Source of the DNA: Thiodiazotropha sp050305635
Lineage (GTDB): Bacteria > Pseudomonadota > Gammaproteobacteria > Chromatiales > Chromatiaceae
Direction of reading: 5' to 3'
Assembly: GCA_050305635.1 (NCBI GenBank)
Contig: JBNLFS010000141.1
Span: 1 to 25,449, forward strand
DNA length: 25,449 nucleotides
Shown piece after piece: positions 14,850 through 22,449 of this stretch (the stretch's first letter is position 1; every line of letters begins with the position of its first letter). The notes below the pieces were generated by a model that saw only the letters and a program-made list of their open reading frames with translations, ran no database searches and was not told where the DNA came from. The position numbers were made by a program, and so were the translations under genes.

Positions 14850-14920
14850 AAGATGCTCCACCTGACAAGATGACAGCATTTCATGAGAACCAAAGGTTTC
14901 ACTATGGGATTACTGGACAC

Positions 14921-15044
14921 GACTGGTCTCTGGCGGGACAGGGTTGACCTGAACTTTGCCAGTTAGTAGGTCGGATTTCTGGTGGTCTAATTCTCTACTC
15001 AGGCAGCACGATCCTACGTTGAGATCCGCCTCAAAATACTCATT
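14921..15044. other. Gene-free gap between accessory region and cyo operon
   Basis: No gene, terminator with T-run or recognisable repeat was identified. This is the right-hand boundary of the accessory region. It contains no visible copy of the tmRNA 3' end that could serve as the distal attachment site. Confidence 0.4.
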
Positions 15045-15368
15045 TCAGGGCATCGGCATCATATGCCGGTTGAGATCGATGATGATCCAAATTGAACCAC
15101 CGACCATGATAACCAGGATCAAGGCTGTGAAGGCAATGGTGACAAGAAACCAGCGATTGCTGGGTGAAAAATTCAGGTGCAGGAAATATCGCAGATGCAC
15201 CAGGATCTGTATGACCGCCGCAACCGCAATCACGGACAGGGTAAGCGGCTTTGTCAGTGACGTGAACAGCACCACTACGAAGGGAATTGCGGTGAGCAAC
15301 AGGGCCAGGCCAAAACCGACAAGATAGGATCTGGCGGTCGACGACTGATGTTGCGTAATTTCACTCAT
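15045..15368 (-). CDS. cyoD: Cytochrome bo3-type quinol oxidase subunit IV
   Basis: CyoD is the small membrane subunit that helps assemble the CuB site in subunit I. The product is 107 residues with three transmembrane helices: about 15-37 (YLVGFGLALLLTAIPFVVVL), 42-63 and 75-97. The conserved VIQILVHLRYFLHLNFSPSN segment is the family hallmark. The ATG at 15368 overlaps the cyoC stop by 4 nt (ATGA), which fixes the start; the frame is open to 15413 inside cyoC. It is the last gene of the cyo operon here, and no cyoE (heme O synthase) follows. Confidence 0.95.
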   Translation of the reverse strand: MSEITQHQSSTARSYLVGFGLALLLTAIPFVVVLFTSLTKPLTLSVIAVAAVIQILVHLRYFLHLNFSPSNRWFLVTIAFTALILVIMVGGSIWIIIDLNRHMMPMP

Positions 15369-15979
15369 GGTAATACCCCTGGCAGGTAGACCACCGAGAA
15401 GATGCCCACCCAAACGATATCGAGGAAGTGCCAGAACAGTGCCCAGCGCCGCAGACGCGAGAGCACCTGAAAGCGGGTGCCCTTGCGTAGCAGTTGAGCC
15501 ACCATCACCAGTAGCCAGACCATACCCAGGCTGACATGCAGGCCATGGGTTCCCACCAGGGTAAAGAAAGCGGAGAGATAACCGCTTCGCTCAGGCCCGG
15601 CACCCTGTCCGATCATGTCGCTAAACTCACTCAGTTCCAGGGCGACGAAACTCAGCCCCAATACCAGTGTCATCAACAGCCAGACGACTGCCTGATTGCG
15701 CCGTTGTTGCAGGGCGGCCAGGGTCGCCAGCCCGCAGGTCAGGCTACTGGTGAGCAGCAGTGCAGTCTCCGCCAGTGTGTAACGGATGTCGAACAGCTCC
15801 TTGCCGCTGGGTCCCCCAGCGAAGCTGTGGCTCATGGCGGCGTAGGTGGCGAACAGTAGGGCAAAGATCACGCCGTCGCTCATCAGATAGAACCAAAAGC
15901 CAAGCTGGCGTGCCTCGTCCGCCTGGGTTTCGGTCTGTTCGTGTGAATTGGTCAGGGTCATCGACAGGGCAGCTTGCAT
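15365..15979 (-). CDS. cyoC: Cytochrome bo3-type quinol oxidase subunit III
   Basis: This is subunit III of the heme-copper quinol oxidase, a membrane protein of 204 residues with five predicted transmembrane helices. Features include FWFYLMSDGVIFALLFATYA in the first helix, the central RYTLAETALLLTSSLTCGLA, the loop SAFFTLVGTHGLHVSLGMVW, and the last helix WHFLDIVWVGIFSVVYL. These match CyoC rather than cytochrome c oxidase CoxC, because the chain is short and lacks the first two helices. It begins one base after the cyoB stop, with GAGGTG as ribosome-binding site, and overlaps cyoD. Confidence 0.95.
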   Translation of the reverse strand: MQAALSMTLTNSHEQTETQADEARQLGFWFYLMSDGVIFALLFATYAAMSHSFAGGPSGKELFDIRYTLAETALLLTSSLTCGLATLAALQQRRNQAVVWLLMTLVLGLSFVALELSEFSDMIGQGAGPERSGYLSAFFTLVGTHGLHVSLGMVWLLVMVAQLLRKGTRFQVLSRLRRWALFWHFLDIVWVGIFSVVYLPGVLP

Positions 15980-15980
15980 G

Positions 15981-18002
15981 TCACACCTCGGTTACCGGTT
16001 GTGTGCTGTCGTTGGCGAGGGGACGGGTTCCCGGCGACTGGGGACTCAGCCGCCTGCGCTCGATGCGCGCCACTTCGGCGGCGGGGATCTTGTATTCGGT
16101 GTCGTCGTCAAAACTGCGCGCGATGACGATACCGATCATTCCCAGCAGGGCGAGCACCGCCATCCAGAAGATGTGCCAGATCAGGGCAAAACCGAGAATG
16201 AACGAAAGGCCACCCAGGTAGAAACCTGCCCCGGTGTTCTTCGGCATCCAGATATCGCTGTAGTGTACCGGTTCAGGTGGCATCGCATGCCCCTCTCGCT
16301 TCATCGCCCAGAAAGCATCGATCGACGTCACCTCAGGTATGACGGCGAAGTTATAGGCCGCCGGGGGTGAGCGGGTGGCCCACTCCAGGGTGCGGCCTTC
16401 CCAGGGATCACCGCTGGTATCGGCCAACGCTTCACGCTGGCGGATACTGACGATCAGCTGGACGATCAGACAGACAATGCCGAACAGGATAACGGCCGCG
16501 CCGATCGCAGCCACAATGAGCCAGGGCTGCCAGTCCGGATTGCCATAGTGTTCCATACGTCTCGGCATACCCATCAGGCCCAGCGCATAGAGTGGGAGGA
16601 AAGCCAACTGAAAACCGATCAGCCAGCTCCAAAAGGCACGTCTCCCCCAGCGTTCGTCGAGACGAAAACCGAAGGTCTTGGGAAACCAGTACATATACCC
16701 GGCGAGGAAACCGAACAGAGCGCCAGGGATCAGCATGTTGTGAAAATGGGCCACCAGAAATTCGCTGTTGTGCATCATGAAGTCGACCGGTGGCACCGCC
16801 AACAGCACACCGGCGGCGCCACCAATGGCGAACGAAGGAATGAAGCCGAGGGTGAATAACATCGGAGTGGTGAAACGGATGCGGCCGCGAAACAGGGTCA
16901 GCAGCCAGTCGAAGAGTTTGACCCCGGTGGGTATGGCAATCAACATGGTGGCGATTCCGAAGGCCGCGTTCACATTGGCGCCGGCACCCATGGTGAAGAA
17001 GTGATGCAGCCAGACCGTGAACGAGAGCAGTGCAATCGCCATGGTGGCCCACACCAGCGAGTGGTAGCCGAACAACCGCTTGCTGGAAAAGGTTGCGACC
17101 ACCTCGGAGAAGATACCGAAGGCGGGCAGGATCAGAATGTAGACCTCTGGATGGCCCCAGATCCAGAACAGGTTGGCGTAGTTCATCATGTTGCCGCCCT
17201 CCCCGTTGGTAAAGAAGTGCATATCCAGATAGCGATCCAACGCCAACAGGCCGCTGGCCACGGTGAGACCGGGAAAGGCGAGTATCATAAGAATACTCAC
17301 GCACAGGGCAGTCCAGGTGAACAGAGGCATGCGCATCAAGGTCATGCCCGGGGCGCGGTTCTTGATGATAGTGACAAGAAAGTTGATCCCGGTCAGGGTG
17401 CTGCCGATACCGCTGATCTGCACCGCCCAGATCCAGTAGTCCACTCCCACCGATGGGTTGTAGCTGAGTTCGGCATAGGGTGGGTAGGCAGTCCAGCCGG
17501 CAGTGGAGAACTGACCAATGGCCAACGACAGCATCACCAGCATGGCGCCGGATACGGTCAACCACAGACTGACCGAGTTGAGGAAGGGAAAGGCCACATC
17601 CCGGGTGCCGATCTGGAGCGGAACGACGACATTGATCAGTCCGGTGAGAAACGGCATGGCCATGAAAAAGATCATGATGGTGCCGTGGGCGCTGAAGATC
17701 TGATCGAAATGGTCGGGAGGCAGATAGCCCGGATCGGCACCCACGGCCACGGCTTGCTGAATGCGCATCATGATGGCGTCGGAGAAACCCCGCAGCAGCA
17801 TCACCAGCGCCAATATGATGTACATGATGCCGATCTTTTTATGATCGACACTGGTCAGCCAGTGGCGCCACAAATAGCCCCATTTGTGTTGTCGGGTGAT
17901 GATCCAAAAGATGGTCAGGGCACAGATCACCATCAAGGCGACCGCCCCCATCACGATCGGATTGTTATAGGGAATAGCCTGCAGTGAAAGCTTACCGAAC
18001 AT
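15981..18002 (-). CDS. cyoB: Cytochrome bo3-type quinol oxidase subunit I
   Basis: This is the catalytic proton-pumping subunit that reduces O2 to water with electrons from ubiquinol. The product is 673 residues, close to E. coli CyoB. Quinol-binding residues R71, D75, H98 and Q101 are all present at the same numbers as in E. coli, and heme ligand H106 lies in IFSAHGTIM. CuB and heme ligands are in WIWGHPEVYILIL, WLHHFFTMG and LVAHFHNM. The C-terminus includes DPWEGRTLEWATRSPPAAYN, typical of CyoB. The ATG at 18002 is supported by AAGGAG 8 nt upstream and overlaps the end of cyoA by 11 nt. The frame is open further, to 18119, but lies within cyoA. Confidence 0.97.
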   Translation of the reverse strand: MFGKLSLQAIPYNNPIVMGAVALMVICALTIFWIITRQHKWGYLWRHWLTSVDHKKIGIMYIILALVMLLRGFSDAIMMRIQQAVAVGADPGYLPPDHFDQIFSAHGTIMIFFMAMPFLTGLINVVVPLQIGTRDVAFPFLNSVSLWLTVSGAMLVMLSLAIGQFSTAGWTAYPPYAELSYNPSVGVDYWIWAVQISGIGSTLTGINFLVTIIKNRAPGMTLMRMPLFTWTALCVSILMILAFPGLTVASGLLALDRYLDMHFFTNGEGGNMMNYANLFWIWGHPEVYILILPAFGIFSEVVATFSSKRLFGYHSLVWATMAIALLSFTVWLHHFFTMGAGANVNAAFGIATMLIAIPTGVKLFDWLLTLFRGRIRFTTPMLFTLGFIPSFAIGGAAGVLLAVPPVDFMMHNSEFLVAHFHNMLIPGALFGFLAGYMYWFPKTFGFRLDERWGRRAFWSWLIGFQLAFLPLYALGLMGMPRRMEHYGNPDWQPWLIVAAIGAAVILFGIVCLIVQLIVSIRQREALADTSGDPWEGRTLEWATRSPPAAYNFAVIPEVTSIDAFWAMKREGHAMPPEPVHYSDIWMPKNTGAGFYLGGLSFILGFALIWHIFWMAVLALLGMIGIVIARSFDDDTEYKIPAAEVARIERRRLSPQSPGTRPLANDSTQPVTEV

Positions 18003-18909
18003 CGGGTTGGCTCCTTGCCGTGGATCCTGGGGCGGGTTGCATGGCGGTGTACTGGGACAGGATACGCTTGAACAATGAGCGTTCGGCGAGCGTATAAAAG
18101 CTGGGGGGTACACGCACACTGGGTTTGTGGAGCCTTTGATAGGCTGTCCAGTTCAACTCAGCGCCGTGCTGCTTGACCTGTTCAACCCAGGTGTCGAACG
18201 ACGGCTCGGGAAGCGCCTCGACCCTGAAGTGCTGAAAGGGAAAACCCCGTCCGCTGTATTGGGTATTTTCGCCGAAATAGGTACCGGGCTTGTCGGCGAT
18301 CAGATGCAGTTCAGTGCGCATACCCGCCATGGCGTAGATCTGGCCTCCGAGCTGCGGGATGAAAAACGAGTTCATCACGGTATCGGAGGTGAGATCGAAA
18401 CGGACCGGTCGATGGGTCGGCAACGCCAGCTCGTTCACGCTGGCAATCCCCAGTTCGGGATAGATGAACAGCCACTTCCAGTCGAGTGCGACAACCTGGA
18501 CCTTGAGGGGTTTCAGCGGCGATTCGATTGGGCTGTAGGGATTGAGACGATGAGTATAGGTCCAAGTCAGTACCGCCAATAGGGCCACGATCAAGCTGGG
18601 CACAGCCCACACCAGCAGGTCCACACGGTTTGAGTTCCACTCCGGCTCGTAGGTCGCGCGGGGATTGTTGGCGCGGTATCGCCAGGCAAAACCAAAGGTC
18701 ATCGCCAGCACCGGTACCACTACGATCAACATCAGCCCCAAGGTCAGCATCAACAGCTGGTCTTCCCGGGCGGAGATCGGCCCCTGATGCTGCAGGTCCA
18801 GCCAGTCGCCGGCCTGGACGGTGTTGGCAATGGGCATTAACACCCAGCTCAGCAGCCAAGCCCGAGGAAAGGTGCATCGCGTGACCTTGTCAATCATTGG
18901 GTATGACAT
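17992..18909 (-). CDS. cyoA: Cytochrome bo3-type quinol oxidase subunit II
   Basis: Subunit II is anchored by two transmembrane helices with a periplasmic cupredoxin domain. The protein is 305 residues. It has an N-terminal signal-like segment ending near VQAGDW, then TM helices (LMLTLGLMLIVVVPVLAMTF and DLLVWAVPSLIVALLAVLTW), then VQVVALDWKWLFIYPELGIA. The cupredoxin domain has FFIPQLGGQIYAMAGM and ENTQYSGRGFPFQHF. The CxxxC CuA ligands of cytochrome c oxidases are absent, which identifies a quinol oxidase. Unlike E. coli CyoA, no lipobox cysteine is seen in the signal segment. AGGTGG lies just before the ATG. It is the first gene of cyoABCD. Confidence 0.95.
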   Translation of the reverse strand: MSYPMIDKVTRCTFPRAWLLSWVLMPIANTVQAGDWLDLQHQGPISAREDQLLMLTLGLMLIVVVPVLAMTFGFAWRYRANNPRATYEPEWNSNRVDLLVWAVPSLIVALLAVLTWTYTHRLNPYSPIESPLKPLKVQVVALDWKWLFIYPELGIASVNELALPTHRPVRFDLTSDTVMNSFFIPQLGGQIYAMAGMRTELHLIADKPGTYFGENTQYSGRGFPFQHFRVEALPEPSFDTWVEQVKQHGAELNWTAYQRLHKPSVRVPPSFYTLAERSLFKRILSQYTAMQPAPGSTARSQPDVR

Positions 18910-18916
18910 AGACCAC

Positions 18917-18960
18917 CTGTGGTTAACGGATTACTGTGGTTAACGGATTACTGTGGTTAG
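18917..18960. repeat. 17-bp tandem repeat upstream of cyoA (about 2.6 copies)
   Basis: The unit CTGTGGTTAACGGATTA occurs at 18917-18933 and 18934-18950 without change, and a partial third copy CTGTGGTTAG follows at 18951-18960. It lies within the 5' untranslated or promoter region of cyoA. Each unit contains the palindrome GTTAAC. TGGTTA also recurs nearby, at 18962-18967 and 19002-19007. It could be regulator half-sites or replication slippage. It is not a CRISPR. Confidence 0.85.
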
Positions 18961-19194
18961 ATGGTTATCAAACACGAACTGTGCCAGCTCCGGACACCCG
19001 ATGGTTAACAACAAAATGGGGAAGTAAGCCGAGCTGTAATCTTGATGATTGGTTGTTCTGAACCAGATGATTGGGTGATTTCACCAGATCAGCCATTGAA
19101 ATGGGGGAGACTATCGCAGAGGATACCCACGGCACTGCGAATCCCGCTTTTTTGCTTACAAGGCCCATCTCGATGAACAGGACGATCTGAACTC
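18961..19194. other. Divergent intergenic region between cyoA and the Ca2+/Na+ antiporter gene
   Basis: It contains promoters for both directions by inference, but no convincing pair of -35 and -10 hexamers was found. An open frame on the minus strand at 18968-19168 has no family resemblance and is not called. Confidence 0.35.
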
Positions 19195-20172
19195 ATGATC
19201 CTCGCATTTGTTGCCATTATCTGCGGTCTGGCACTACTGGTTTGGAGCGCCGACCGTTTTGTCGAAGGGTCGGCTTCTACGGCGCGCCATTTCGGTATGC
19301 CACCCCTATTGATCGGCATGGTAGTCGTTGGCTTCGGAACCTCGGCGCCGGAGATGGTGGTATCCGCGCTGGCCGCGTCACAAGGCAATCCGGGAATTGC
19401 CCTGGGCAATGCCTACGGCTCGAACATCACCAACATCGCCCTGATCCTGGGGGTGACAGCGCTGATCAACCCCATTGCGGTACATTCCCAAGTGTTGCGC
19501 AAGGAACTGCCCATCCTTACGGGCGTAACCGCACTGGCGGCCTGGCAACTCTGGGATGGGGCGATCAGCCGGATCGATGCCGTCGTACTGCTCGCTGTAT
19601 TCATGGGTCTGATGATTTGGACCATCTGGCTGGGATTGCGCAAGAAGAAGGATACATTGGGGAGCGAGATGGCTCAGGAACTGGACGTTCGCAGCATGTC
19701 CCTGGGTCCTGCCGTGTTCTGGCTGGTTGTGGGGCTTGTGCTTCTAATCCTGAGCTCCCGCATTCTGGTCTGGGGCGCGGTTGAGATCGCCCATGGATTC
19801 GGGATCAGCGACCTGATCATCGGTTTGACCATCATTGCAGTGGGCACTTCGCTGCCCGAACTCGCCTCTTCGGTGATTGCTACCCGCAAAGGAGAACATG
19901 ACATCGCCCTGGGCAACGTGTTGGGTTCCAACCTGTTCAATACGCTGGCGGTAGTGGGTATCGCTGGCGCGATTCATCCCATGGCGGTTGGGCCTGAGGT
20001 TTTCAACCGCGACGTATTTGTGATGGCCGCGCTGACCCTGTCTCTGTTCCTCATCGGTTACGGTTTTCGGGGACCGGGTCGTATCAACCGCATCGAGGGC
20101 GCGGTGTTGCTGGCTTGCTACCTGGGCTATACGGCCTACCTGATCCATACGGTTTTCGGCCAGTTCCCATAA
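19195..20172 (+). CDS. Calcium/sodium antiporter (CaCA family, YrbG-like)
   Basis: This inner-membrane cation exchanger of the K+-dependent Na+/Ca2+ exchanger-related (YrbG) family has 325 residues and about ten transmembrane helices. The two inverted alpha repeats are clear: GFGTSAPE at residues 46-53 with GNAYGSN at 71-77, and AVGTSLPE at 215-222 with GNVLGSN at 240-246. These carry the ion-binding acidic and polar residues. A basic loop, LGLRKKKDTLGSE, links the halves. AGGA lies 11 nt before the ATG. It stands alone, divergent from cyoA. The exported ion is assumed from family. Confidence 0.95.
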   Translation: MILAFVAIICGLALLVWSADRFVEGSASTARHFGMPPLLIGMVVVGFGTSAPEMVVSALAASQGNPGIALGNAYGSNITNIALILGVTALINPIAVHSQVLRKELPILTGVTALAAWQLWDGAISRIDAVVLLAVFMGLMIWTIWLGLRKKKDTLGSEMAQELDVRSMSLGPAVFWLVVGLVLLILSSRILVWGAVEIAHGFGISDLIIGLTIIAVGTSLPELASSVIATRKGEHDIALGNVLGSNLFNTLAVVGIAGAIHPMAVGPEVFNRDVFVMAALTLSLFLIGYGFRGPGRINRIEGAVLLACYLGYTAYLIHTVFGQFP

Positions 20173-20182
20173 GGGGGGCATC

Positions 20183-20293
20183 CCTCGTTCCCACGCTCTG
20201 CGTGGGAATGCAGACCCACTGCTGGAGAAATTGTCCAAGTTGGTGTGGGTTCCGGCCTCCGTATGTGTTCCCACGCAGAGCGTGGGAACGAGG
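20183..20293. mobile_element. BIME/MITE-like palindromic element (26-bp perfect inverted repeats)
   Basis: Positions 20183-20208 and 20268-20293 are perfect 26-bp inverted repeats of each other, separated by 59 bp. Each arm is itself a hairpin: TTCCCACGC-TCT-GCGTGGGAA on the left and TTCCCACGC-AGA-GCGTGGGAA on the right, with CCTCG or CGAGG at the outer ends. This is the architecture of paired REP sequences or a small non-autonomous element, and similar CGTTCCCACGC repeats are widespread in gammaproteobacterial genomes. It lies 10 bp downstream of the antiporter stop and could also act as a transcript end. Confidence 0.8.
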
Positions 20294-20529
20294 AAATGTT
20301 ACCTTTCATCGAGTAGGTCGGGTTACCTTTTTACTGGGTAGTTACTCTACTGTGATGTTGACGGGTTCGGACATCAGCGGGGGTGTGAAGGGAATGTGGT
20401 CTTTGTCGCCCATGATCAGTTGCAGTCGCTGTCGGATACTTCAAGTACAGCACTCCACTCGAAACAGAGTCCCTTGTCTTTTCCTGAGATTTGCTCTGTG
20501 TAGCTCAGGGATTCGTCACACAAAGATAG
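20294..20529. other. Gene-poor gap downstream of the fdh/hdr-like operon
   Basis: The 236-bp stretch lies between the palindromic element and the end of the DsrK/HdrD-like gene. On the minus strand, 20413-20342 encodes a possible 23-residue peptide MGDKDHIPFTPPL...NITVE, with coding-like composition but no ribosome-binding site. The frame is open upstream only to a TGA about seven codons before. It may be the C-terminal scrap of a decayed gene. Nothing else is recognised, and no clear terminator for the operon is visible. Confidence 0.35.
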
Positions 20530-21798
20530 TCATGAAGGTTTGTCGGCCACCAGGTGTTCAGCCAGCAGTTCGGTGAGGCTGATCACCTCGGTATCCATCT
20601 CGTAGTGCTCCAGGCCCTCTTCCAGAATGATGCGACAGTTGGCGCAGGCGGTGACCAGGGTATTGACGCCCAACTCGTCAAGTTGGGATTTCTTGCGTTT
20701 GAACACTTCCAGGCGCAGTTCTTCGGCCCGTTCGTTGGCGCTCACGCCTCCACCACCACCACAGCACCAGTTCATCACCCCGTGATCCTTCATCTCGACG
20801 AAATGGTCGGCCACGCTGTTGAGCAGGTTGCGGGGCGGTTGGATGACCCCGCCGCGGCGGACGATCTGGCAGGGATCGTGTAGGGTCATGGGGGTGTGGT
20901 CGAAATCCTTGACCTGGATGCGGCCCTGCGCCTTGAGTTGGTCGAGCAACTCGAGGATGTGCACCACTTCGAACTTGTAGGGACGCCCAATCAGGTTAGG
21001 TCCTTCCCAACGGATGGCGGTATAGGCATGGCCGCATTCCGGACTGATGACATACTTCACCCCCAGTTCCTCCGCCGCGTTGACCACCCGCCCCACCAGC
21101 TCCGCGGCCGCCTCCTTGTTGCCGATCTGGATGCCGCTGTTGGTCGCCTCATAGGCCTTGCTGCTGATCGTCCAAGTGACACCGGCCTGTTTGAAGATAC
21201 GCGCCAGGGCTTCGATGAACTCGGGAAAGTTGACGATCTCCATGGAGGAGAAGATGGTCATGTAGTCCACGCCGGGCTGATCAACGGGGATGTGCAGGCC
21301 GGTCTCTTTCTCCACGTTGGCGATGGCCGCCGACAGGGTTTTGTAGGTGACACCCATGGGACTGCCGATGGTGAGCGCGCGCTGGGTCGCCTCTTTCATG
21401 CCGTCCGGGGCGTACCCAGCCACGGAAAAACCTTCCCGGGTTTTGCGGATCATGTAGGTGATGTCGTTACCCACCGGACAGACCATGGAACAGCGGCCGC
21501 ACAGGGTGCAGCTGTCATAGACCAGTCTCTCCCAATCCGCGAAATCCGCTTCGCTGAGGGGCTTGCTCAACCCCATCGCTTTGCCCAGCTTGCCCCAGAA
21601 GGTGTGCTCCTGACGCCAGAGCTTCTTCATCGGTTCCAGCTTGTGTATTGGGGTATAGCGTGGGTCATGGGTCTCCGTATAGAACAGGCAGGCCTCCGCG
21701 CAGAGTCCGCAGTGGATGCAGCTTGAGAAGTAGGATGCGACTTTGGCGTCGATCTGTGCTGAGAGTGCCGCCACACCCTGTTCGAAGGCTTCGCTCAT
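20530..21798 (-). CDS. DsrK/HdrD-like Fe-S protein (CCG domain)
   Basis: This is a 422-residue cytoplasmic Fe-S protein. Two N-terminal [4Fe-4S] ferredoxin-type motifs are present: C27, C30, C33, C37 (SSCIHCGLCAEAC) and C97, C100, C103, C107 (SCTLCGRCSMVC). A C-terminal CCG domain follows: C310, C345-C346-G347 and C385xxC388, the cysteine pattern of heterodisulfide reductase subunits (HdrB/HdrD) and DsrK, which bind a noncubane [4Fe-4S] cluster. The first CCG-like half is degenerate, with only C255 (PECGHAY). It starts 9 nt after the NarI-like gene, whose stop codon overlaps its ribosome-binding site (GAGGAG). With that membrane cytochrome it would exchange electrons with the quinone pool. 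The substrate is unknown. Confidence 0.9.
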   Translation of the reverse strand: MSEAFEQGVAALSAQIDAKVASYFSSCIHCGLCAEACLFYTETHDPRYTPIHKLEPMKKLWRQEHTFWGKLGKAMGLSKPLSEADFADWERLVYDSCTLCGRCSMVCPVGNDITYMIRKTREGFSVAGYAPDGMKEATQRALTIGSPMGVTYKTLSAAIANVEKETGLHIPVDQPGVDYMTIFSSMEIVNFPEFIEALARIFKQAGVTWTISSKAYEATNSGIQIGNKEAAAELVGRVVNAAEELGVKYVISPECGHAYTAIRWEGPNLIGRPYKFEVVHILELLDQLKAQGRIQVKDFDHTPMTLHDPCQIVRRGGVIQPPRNLLNSVADHFVEMKDHGVMNWCCGGGGGVSANERAEELRLEVFKRKKSQLDELGVNTLVTACANCRIILEEGLEHYEMDTEVISLTELLAEHLVADKPS

Positions 21799-21807
21799 CG
21801 TGACTCC

Positions 21808-22449
21808 TCAGGCATTGACGCCTTTGCGTCCCATGGTGGCTCCGGTGTAGCCACGGCTCAGGACAAAGGTGAAGGCATGCATCAGTTTGCTGAAGGGGAA
21901 GTAGATCAACAGCAGTTCGGCGAGCAACAGATGCAACAACCGCAAGGGTTCGAAGGACTGGGCCAGTGCCAGACAACCGCTCAGCATGACCAGAAACACC
22001 AGGAGGGTGCCGATGTGATCGTCCAGGTCCGAGAGCAGTCGGGTGACCGGGTTGAGCAATCGATGCAACCACAACAGGATGATTCCGGCGAAGGCGAACT
22101 CCGCCGCGACGATGAAGGCCCAGTGGGGCATGGCCGGCCAGTCGAAACCGGTGATCCGTTCGGCGATGAAATCCACATGGGGCTTGGCGAAGATCAGCAG
22201 CGCGAACAGACCCAGATGAAACAGGTAACCCGCCACCAGTTGCAGGCGGCCGCGGCTAGTGACCGTGCGTTCCGGGATGAAACGGCTGAACAGGCCGCGC
22301 AACGCCCCCATGCCGGAGCTGCCCCGGGGTTGGGAGAGATCCCGCTTCACCCCAATTTTTAGGATGGCGATGATGCGCCAGATCACGCCGATGACGAACA
22401 CACTCAATGAGAAGGTCCAAAGCGGTCCGTCGATGAATTCGCCGATCAC
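21808..22449 (-). CDS. NarI/DsrM-like membrane cytochrome b
   Basis: This integral membrane protein of 213 residues has about five hydrophobic segments, resembling the respiratory nitrate reductase gamma subunit (NarI) and DsrM/HdrE-type cytochromes b that carry two hemes b and exchange electrons with quinones. Visible segments include PLWTFSLSVFVIGVIWRIIA, GYLFHLGLFALLIFAKPH, HWAFIVAAEFAFAGIILLWL, IGTLLVFLVMLSGCLALAQS and LLHLLLAELLLIYFPFSKLM. Candidate axial histidines are in these helices. I start at the GTG at 22449, which overlaps the fdhC stop (GTGA) and has AAGGAGG 7-8 nt upstream. The frame is open to 22509. The downstream Fe-S gene is its likely partner. Confidence 0.88.
   Translation of the reverse strand: MIGEFIDGPLWTFSLSVFVIGVIWRIIAILKIGVKRDLSQPRGSSGMGALRGLFSRFIPERTVTSRGRLQLVAGYLFHLGLFALLIFAKPHVDFIAERITGFDWPAMPHWAFIVAAEFAFAGIILLWLHRLLNPVTRLLSDLDDHIGTLLVFLVMLSGCLALAQSFEPLRLLHLLLAELLLIYFPFSKLMHAFTFVLSRGYTGATMGRKGVNA

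Noticed and set aside
12051..15044. Second attachment site matching the tmRNA 3' end
   Set aside because: No copy of GGTTCGAATCCGCC or GCCTCCACCA was found by eye after 12050, so the island boundaries cannot be set by direct repeats.
17001..17987. Long plus-strand open frame (328 codons) opposite cyoB
   Set aside because: It is antisense to the well-conserved cyoB frame, and its product is rich in His, Gln, Gly and Asp with no family resemblance, as expected from a GC-rich shadow.
18917..18960. CRISPR array
   Set aside because: The 17-bp units are directly adjacent without spacers and there are fewer than three copies, so this is a simple tandem repeat.
18961..19010. Sigma54 promoter upstream of cyoA (TGGCAC on the minus strand)
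   Set aside because: TGGCAC is present but no TTGC-type -12 element occurs at the required spacing.
20896..21726. Plus-strand open frame of 276 codons opposite the HdrD-like gene
   Set aside because: It is a shadow of a gene with clear cysteine motifs, and its own product shows no recognisable domain.
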